Assembly (NCBI GenBank): GCA_038373865.1
Contig: JAXGGA010001644.1
Location: 1 to 64,000 of the forward strand
Source: Uloborus plumipes
Lineage: Eukaryota > Arthropoda > Arachnida > Araneae > Uloboridae
Length of the DNA stretch: 64,000 bases
Reading direction: 5' to 3'
Shown here: positions 58,311 through 64,000 of the stretch, in pieces
How the letters are laid out: the number at the start of each line of letters is the position of its first letter
Numbering within the stretch: position 1 is the stretch's first letter
Translations under genes and position numbers: made by a program
The notes under the pieces: generated by a model
What the model saw: only the letters and a program-made list of their open reading frames with translations
Told to the model about the DNA's origin: nothing
Databases searched by the model: none

Positions 58311-58489
58311 AATGGCTTTCATATCATGAAATATGAAAGAGGTTTTTCACAGATACACTTGTGCAGAACTAATAAAACTTCGCTGATTAAAAGGCGAAAA
58401 CAAAATAGATTGAGAGCGCCGGATTCAACAATGGGAACAAAAAATATATATTCGTCCTTATTCTAAAACGGAGACTCCCCTCTCAACCC

Positions 58490-58760
58490 CATTGTAAGGT
58501 TGTTCCAACAGCTGTGGGTTTTCGCAGGGATCCATCACGGCTCGCTCGCGTCGCCAGTTTGTTTACTTCGCGTGCCAGGAGGATTTCGAGACATTTTACC
58601 GCACGTGGTTATACAGTTGGAAGCTAAAGGAGCAGCAGCCATTTTGTGTTGTTCTATTCGTGCTAAGCTCTTTTGTTTGTAATTTCCCGCATTTGTTCGC
58701 GAATCAGTAAATGTAGTTAGGGAGAGGCTTTTCTTTTGCCCTCGCGTGTGGAGGTTTAAA
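58490..58760 (+). promoter_or_regulatory. GC-rich island, promoter-like
   Basis: CpG-rich words (ATCACGGCTCGCTCGCGTCG, TTCGCGTGCC, CCTCGCGTGTGG) are combined with AGCAGCCATTTTGTG, which contains the GCCATTTT word recognised by YY1 at many TATA-less starts. It could be the start of a gene on either strand or a noncoding first exon. The 60-codon frame inside has no known domain. No strong splice donor settles it. Confidence 0.35.
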
Positions 58761-59040
58761 GTGCAGTGCTAAGAATTTGTTCGAAATAGTTATCAGAATT
58801 GTTAAGTTCTTGGCGAAATTTGAAAATTAATTTCGATGGATGTGTGTGTGTTTCATTGTGAGATTATATCCAGCTGGTTAAGTAGCTAGTACAATGTCTT
58901 GGAGTTTTCTCAGTATCATGTGTTGATAAGAATGTGTATTTATGTACCCAGTTTTAATGATTTTTAGCTTTTGTTGCTAGGCTTTCTACAGCTGACTACA
59001 GAGCAAGATACAAATACAAACACAAAAGTGCAAGCTAGTT
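58761..59040. other. Spacer after the GC-rich island
   Basis: A+T-richer sequence with a GTGTGTGTG run near 58842. The part from about 58975 may be the 3' tail of the retrotransposon remnant that follows. Confidence 0.4.
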
Positions 59041-59059
59041 ACAGGCTCTGAGTCCACCT

Positions 59060-59500
59060 AAGTTGGTCCTAGTTGTTTTATCTATCCATAATAGCTCTTT
59101 TGAAACTATTCACCTTATTTGAAGTACTAGCTGTTTCTGGTAAACCATCCCAAATGCCTACAACGCTGTTGAAGTAAAAATTGTTATCTGATTTTGGATT
59201 TGAAAAGCTTAAAACGGTGACTCCTGGTTTTGCCATATGCGCATATACGTGTCCTCCTTTTTTATAAACTAAAATAACTGGATCATATCCCTTTTTTCTA
59301 CTTTGCTCAAGACTACAAATTATGCATTATGAGATCATAGCCAAAATCAGAAAGCCTATTTACTAACTTCATATCAATCCTATGAATCTTTCCAACACTT
59401 TGCTATCTTTCTTCAGGAAACCAAAACTGAACAGCACACTCCAAATACGGTCTTACCAAACTCCTGTAAAAAGACTTCCCTAGAATTTCGCGAGATAGAC
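59060..59500 (-). pseudogene. CR1/Rex1-like non-LTR retrotransposon, reverse transcriptase tail remnant
   Basis: Read on the minus strand from about 59490, the sequence gives FYRSLVRPYLECAVQFWFP, which matches the conserved segment LVRPxLEYxxxxWxP after the polymerase core of CR1-type elements. Stops and frameshifts follow. Further on, another frame reads FYFNSVVGIWDGLPETAST and VNSFKRAIMDR, matching the family's C-terminus (VVxxWNxLP...VNSFKxxLD). The copy is 5'-truncated and dead. It ends near GCTTGCACTTTTGTG on that strand. Confidence 0.7.
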
Positions 59501-59864
59501 CTGGAAAGAAGAATATTAAAAAAATCGATTTATGCACTAGTGCGCGGCTTTAAGTTATCATCTTTGCGCAGAGTGCGCAAACAAAACAAGGGACGAAGTT
59601 TGTTGATGTTTCCATTTTCAATTTATCAGCACTTGTTGCTTTTGATATTATCCTTAATTTGTCTCAGTCAACTGATGCTGCCCTACCCATACACCCATTA
59701 CCTCAAAAAAGGGAGGAGAGAGGAATGTTGGATCTTCTTTTACGGTAATCTCTTCCTCTTCCCCTCTTCCCTACCTCCTTAAAAATGGTTAGCTGTTGTT
59801 GCTAAAAAACAAAACAAAAACGGCACCATAAGCTTCAAATCAACAACGAAAATTGCACATTCGA
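59501..59864. other. Spacer before array K
   Basis: An 80-codon + frame (59540-59782) is present but has a composition typical of noncoding sequence. GAATTTCGCGAGATAG belongs to the upstream end of the retrotransposon remnant. Confidence 0.4.
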
Positions 59865-62480
59865 AGTATTTTATTTGTTTACACTACCTGTTCCGTATCA
59901 CCTGACGGTTGCATACTAACCACTGTCTGTAGTTTTCATAAAATAATTGTTTTCTGACAACAAAGTAAATTGTCTTTTTTTTTTTTTTAAGGGACAGTTT
60001 ATCTTAGTTATAGTGAGCTGAATAATCAATGGTTTTCACCATCGATGTTTTATACCACACATTCTATATCACCCTTTCCCTCATTTGCCGTTGTTTCTTT
60101 CATTTTTTTGACATGAAAAAAAAATTGTTTTTTTTTTTTTTTTTCCTTTTTTTAATGACAGTTCATCCCACTTTTCTATAGCATGTACTCGTGATGATTT
60201 CAGGAATAGAAGTGAAAACCGGTAGAGTCATTTTTAGAAATGCAAATGGTATTCCATAATACCCACCTCTCATTTACATAAAACTTATCTTAATCAACAA
60301 TCGCAACATATTCTTTGCGTCAGAAATATACTGTTAGTTTTTGCCTTTCATTTTCTTCACTAGCATATTGCACCTATGACTACCGTTGAATAAGAATCGC
60401 TTATTTAGAATACATTTTCCAAAATGCAGCCTCCGGACTCGATTCGGAATTAAGAATTCGAAATCACACTCGTTTTAAAATCGTAAATAAGTTAACTGTT
60501 ACAGCCGAAGCAACGATCGAATTTAAAACAAAGTTTGAACATTTAAAGATTTTTTAGCTGTTCTCACTACCTGTTCTGTATTACCTTATGATTTTATAGT
60601 AATATCTACTAGTCACTTTCTCAGCATTATTGTTTTGCAACAGCAAAGTAAATATTCGTCTTTTCTCTTTTTATCTTTTACAAAGGACAGTGCATCAAAG
60701 TTAGTCATAGTGAACCAAACAATCACTGATTTTCACCACTAATGTCTTAAATCACCTATTCCAAATCACTTCCTCCTCCGTTTGCCGTTGCTAATTAAAT
60801 ATTGTCGACATGATAAAACTTTTTTTTACAAGTGACAGTTCATCTCACTTAGTATGTACTGTTAATGATTTGGGACTTATTACTCAAAAACCAGTACAGT
60901 TAATTTTAGAAATTCAAGCTGTTTCCCAAAATATCCTCCTTTTATCTATATCAGATTTAGAGTAATCAACAACATGTTCTTGACTGTTAGTTTTTGCCTT
61001 TCATTTTCTGCACTAGCATATAAATAGGATTAAACAGCTGCAACGGCTACTGTTGAATAATAATCGCTTGTTTAGGATACATTTCCCGAAATGCAGCCCC
61101 CGAACTCGCTTCGGAATTAGGAATTCGAAATCACACTCGTTTTAAAATCGTAAATTAGTTAACTGTCACAGCCGAAGCAACGATCTAATTTAAAACAAAA
61201 TTTGAACATTTGAAGATTTTTTAGCTATTCTCACTACCTGTTCTGTATTGCCTCATGATTTCATAGTAACACCTACTAGTCACTTTTTGAAATTATTGTT
61301 TTGCGACAGCAAAGTAAATATTCGTCTTTCCTCTTTTTTATCTTTTACAAAGGACAATGCATCAAAGTTAGTCATAGTGAACCAAACAATCATTGGTTTT
61401 CACCACCAATGTTTTAAATCATCTATTCCGTAGCATCCTTAACTCATTTACCATTCTTTATTAAATATTAGTTGACAAGAGAGAAACAGAGCATTTTTTA
61501 AGGTTTTTTCCCTGGGCGACACGGGGCGGTTGTCTGTCATTAAATGTGTCTGGGGGGGGGGGGAACCCAAAATTGATATAAAATTGAACAAAAAAAAAGA
61601 CATTTATTTTTAATATTTTAAATAATATTTCAAAAAAAAAAAAAAAAAAAATTGGAAAATTTTACCCAATATTTGTAAAATTATATTCAATCTAAAAAGA
61701 TGCAACAAAAGTGAAACTTTTTTTTCTTTTCTGGCGGGATAAGTTTTCAGGCTAAAAGAATCCGAAGCGTGTTTTTAATGGGAAAGAGTCACCTCACCTC
61801 TTTCTGTTTACCAACATCAATGGGCAGAAAAAAGGAACAGGTTTTGTTGGAGGCTGTAGGAGAAGCGGTGGAGGCTTTTAGGAAATGGAAAAAAGGAGAA
61901 AGAAAGAATTCCGTTCATAAAAACTAGGAGTGACCAAATGTTGGATTTCACAATGTCGCCCAGTGACTCTGTTTTGCATTTTCTAGGCGACAAATTTTCT
62001 TCACTAGGCGACATTAGTGTCGCCTAGTCCCTATGTTAAAAAATGCTCTGGAGAGAAAGAGAGAGAGATACAAGAAAAAAATATTTTTTATGTTTCAAAG
62101 TGACAGTTCATCGCACTTATAGTCTGTACCCATGATAAGTTGAGACAGGCTATTAAAAAACCAATAGAGTTATTTTTAGAAGTTCAAATTGTTTCCCATA
62201 ATATCCTCCTTTCATCTGCATAAGAATTAGAGTAATCACCAACATGCTCCTTAATGTTACTTTTTGCCTTTTATTTTCTGCACAAGCAAATAAATGGGAT
62301 TAAACAGCACCAACGTCGGCCGTTGAATAAGAATCGCTTGTTTGGAATACATTTCCCGAAATGCAGCCTCCGGACTCGATTCGGAATTAGGAATTCGAAA
62401 TCACACTCGTTTTAAAATCGTAAATTAGTTAACTGTCGCAGGCCGAAGCAACGGTCGGGTTTAAAACCCGGTTTACGGAT
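59865..62480. repeat. Tandem array K, about 667-685 bp unit, about four copies
   Basis: ACCTGTTC(C/T)GTAT starts units at 59886, 60571 and 61238. AATGCAGCC marks the conserved core at 60423, 61090 and 62360. The last spacing of 1270 falls to 698 after removing the 572 bp hAT insertion. The core TTCGGAATTAGGAATTCGAA, then CACACTCGTTTTAAAATCGT, is conserved far better than the T-rich remainder. Homeodomain-like TTAATTAG/AATTAG words and a CCGAAGCAACG word lie in it. Confidence 0.9.
61487..62050. mobile_element. hAT-type non-autonomous element in array K
   Basis: This 564 bp element begins CAGAGCATTTTTTAA and ends TTAAAAAATGCTCTG. It is flanked by perfect 8-bp duplications GAGAGAAA (61479-61486 and 62051-62058). 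GGCGACAC/GTCGCC words recur near both ends. The minus-strand frame of 65 codons (61817-62014) is not recognisable. It interrupts unit 3 of array K. Confidence 0.9.
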
Positions 62481-62840
62481 TGGGAGAGAGGCGAGTTTGT
62501 TTATTTATCCCTTTTCTCCGGTGATATTATTCTTCGGATTACAGCCCTCATTAATATCGAGTTTCTTGACGTTTCCCTCTTGAAGTTCTGGAATCAGGCC
62601 TTTCAGGACTGGAGGTATTGATACAAATTATTTGGGATGTATCTTCTGAAAGTCGCAAGAATTGAAAGGCGGCCCGAACATTCATTAATGGCCTCACAAT
62701 GAAAGGCACTGCTGGATAATTATAAATTGATTTTGAACTGAAAGCCGAGTCTGGAGCCGATGAGAGAGAAGTATTCTTGGTTGTCTTCGAAACAAAGAGG
62801 AAAATATCAATGAATTTTAAGCATCGCACGGCTTTTAATT
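62450..62840. promoter_or_regulatory. GC-richer region after array K
   Basis: From CCGAAGCAACGGTCGGG the sequence stays GC-richer for about 390 bp, with GGCGGCCCGAACATTC, CATTAATGGCCTC and GGAGCCGATGAGAGAG. It may be the ancestral single-copy neighbour of the array K core. A conserved noncoding or untranslated exon is possible. The minus-strand frame of 92 codons has no family I know. Confidence 0.35.
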
Positions 62841-64000
62841 AGAAGCTATTACTATACAGGAGATGAAAATGTTTTCAAGCCAAAATTTAGCAGATTAATG
62901 TTTGAAAGTTAGCTTTAATGAAGTTTCATGGTTTTGGAAAATTATGCCGAGGTATTTTGCTAATCTGGAAAAGAAAGGCGTATTAACGTTTAATATTTGT
63001 ATGCATTTGATCAAAACTTGTTTGGAAAATACACTAAGAGATTCGAATATATCATTCGTGAAAACATTTGAACTAAGTAAAAAAAAAACACTGGTGAATA
63101 TTTGAAAATAAATGTAATATTCCATTCGTTAAATCTAACGTCCTATCACTCCAGACTAAAAGTACCGCATATTAGTGAATAGCACACGGCTTGAACGCTC
63201 ATTGTTATGAACACTTTTAGAAAATTTGCCTTGATATACATTTTTTTAACATTATTTTCCTATGTCTAAAAACGAAAACTACCTCAAAATAATTCCTAAA
63301 AAGAATTTTGGTTGGAAATAGACAATAATAAACCATTGCCTTTTTCGAAATTGCCACTATTGAATGTTTGGATACTACTATCGCCTCTTAACCCACGAGG
63401 CTGGTTTAGGTCTTAGGCAAAACATAGTTTGATAATACAACATAAATGAAAAGGTTTAAAGAAACATTATAGCAAGGATGCGGAGTCAACAAAGAAGTTT
63501 CTTCTTGTAAATCACTTATGTTGATTCAAAAAATGTTCTTGTGAAAGTAGAAGGTTCTAATCTTAGTAAATGTTTGCACTGTTAACGAAGAAAAGGTAAG
63601 TAATTTAATGCAAGATGTTAGAAAATCTATAATTGCGTTGATCTTTCCCCCAAAAACAGTTAAATGTGTCAAAAATGGTATGATGCCTGTTTTTAGAGAG
63701 TAAATTTTACTTTAGCATGAAATTTATTGCTTATTTTTCCATACAAAGTCCGCAAGCTATATTAATAGCTTGTTTTGACTTTACTTTTTTGTCTTAGATG
63801 CATTATATATATAAAGCTTATTTTATTGCTTTAAGTATAAAAGGAGTATACAATCAGAAAATTCCCTTTTAATATCCTTTTTTTTTTTTTTTTTTTCAAT
63901 TTATTTCCTATTGTATTGCAAGAAAACTTTCCTTTTGCTTTAAATCAAAAGAAGTAGGTTAAAGCAATCTCTTTGAATTTGGGATTTTCTAGTAAACAAC
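62841..64000. other. A+T-rich noncoding stretch to the window end
   Basis: No gene, exon or repeat is supported. A T-run of about 18 lies at 63879-63896. Confidence 0.45.

Noticed and set aside
1180..62480. CRISPR array or other prokaryotic repeat system
   Set aside because: The repeats are hundreds of bases long, have no spacers of constant length and sit in eukaryotic sequence with introns and eukaryotic transposons.

Overview
This is a eukaryotic, gene-poor, A+T-rich window (roughly two thirds A+T by eye). Nothing in it looks bacterial, plasmid-borne or viral. The transposon protein remnants (a Jockey-like RNase H tail, a CR1/Rex1-like reverse transcriptase tail, a piggyBac N-terminus and a MADF-like Harbinger protein) point to an arthropod. 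A chelicerate such as a spider is my guess only. Most open reading frames longer than 60 codons look like chance.

Host gene content is almost nil. The best candidate is an exon on the + strand at 46343-46687. It has a 3' splice site, an untranslated leader, a start codon, a signal peptide ending in GEA|AW, and a 5' splice site. The mature N-terminus resembles insect Semaphorin-1A. If that is right, most of the window is the flanks or giant introns of that gene. Several GC-richer islands (36835-37225, 42960-43200, 48560-48760, 53640-54060, 58490-58760, 62450-62840) may be regulatory elements or untranslated exons.

Most of the rest is two kinds of repeat. (1) Local tandem duplications, 2-5 copies of 100-690 bp units, each array with a different sequence: 1180-3010, 4915-6012, 7386-9600, 15960-16800, 30590-34345, 37068-37625, 37800-38770, 40255-41640, 42060-42960, 43225-44260, 47780-48088, 49350-49630, 54104-55190 and 59865-62480. 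(2) Short DNA transposons: hAT (3458, 22023, 35578, 49723, 61487), piggyBac (10111, 40922), PIF/Harbinger (31072, 31287), TA-targeting CACTG elements (8822, 19230, 36361), a Tc1/mariner-like MITE (9021) and others. Several sit inside one unit of a tandem array. The other units then serve as the empty site, and the spacing gives the insertion length: 498-505 bp units explain both Harbingers, 619 bp the piggyBac MITE, 486-489 bp the CACTG MITE.

The largest object is a 7.36 kb CACTG-ended transposon at 19230-26587. It has TA target duplications, dense subterminal AACCGT repeats and a spliced minus-strand gene. Its last three exons (23382-23444, 22953-23079, 20814-20898) join into one open frame of about 90 residues ending in a stop. 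That C-terminus resembles a widespread, functionally unassigned animal protein family. This element, and the way tandem duplication and transposition are layered, are the most interesting parts of the window.
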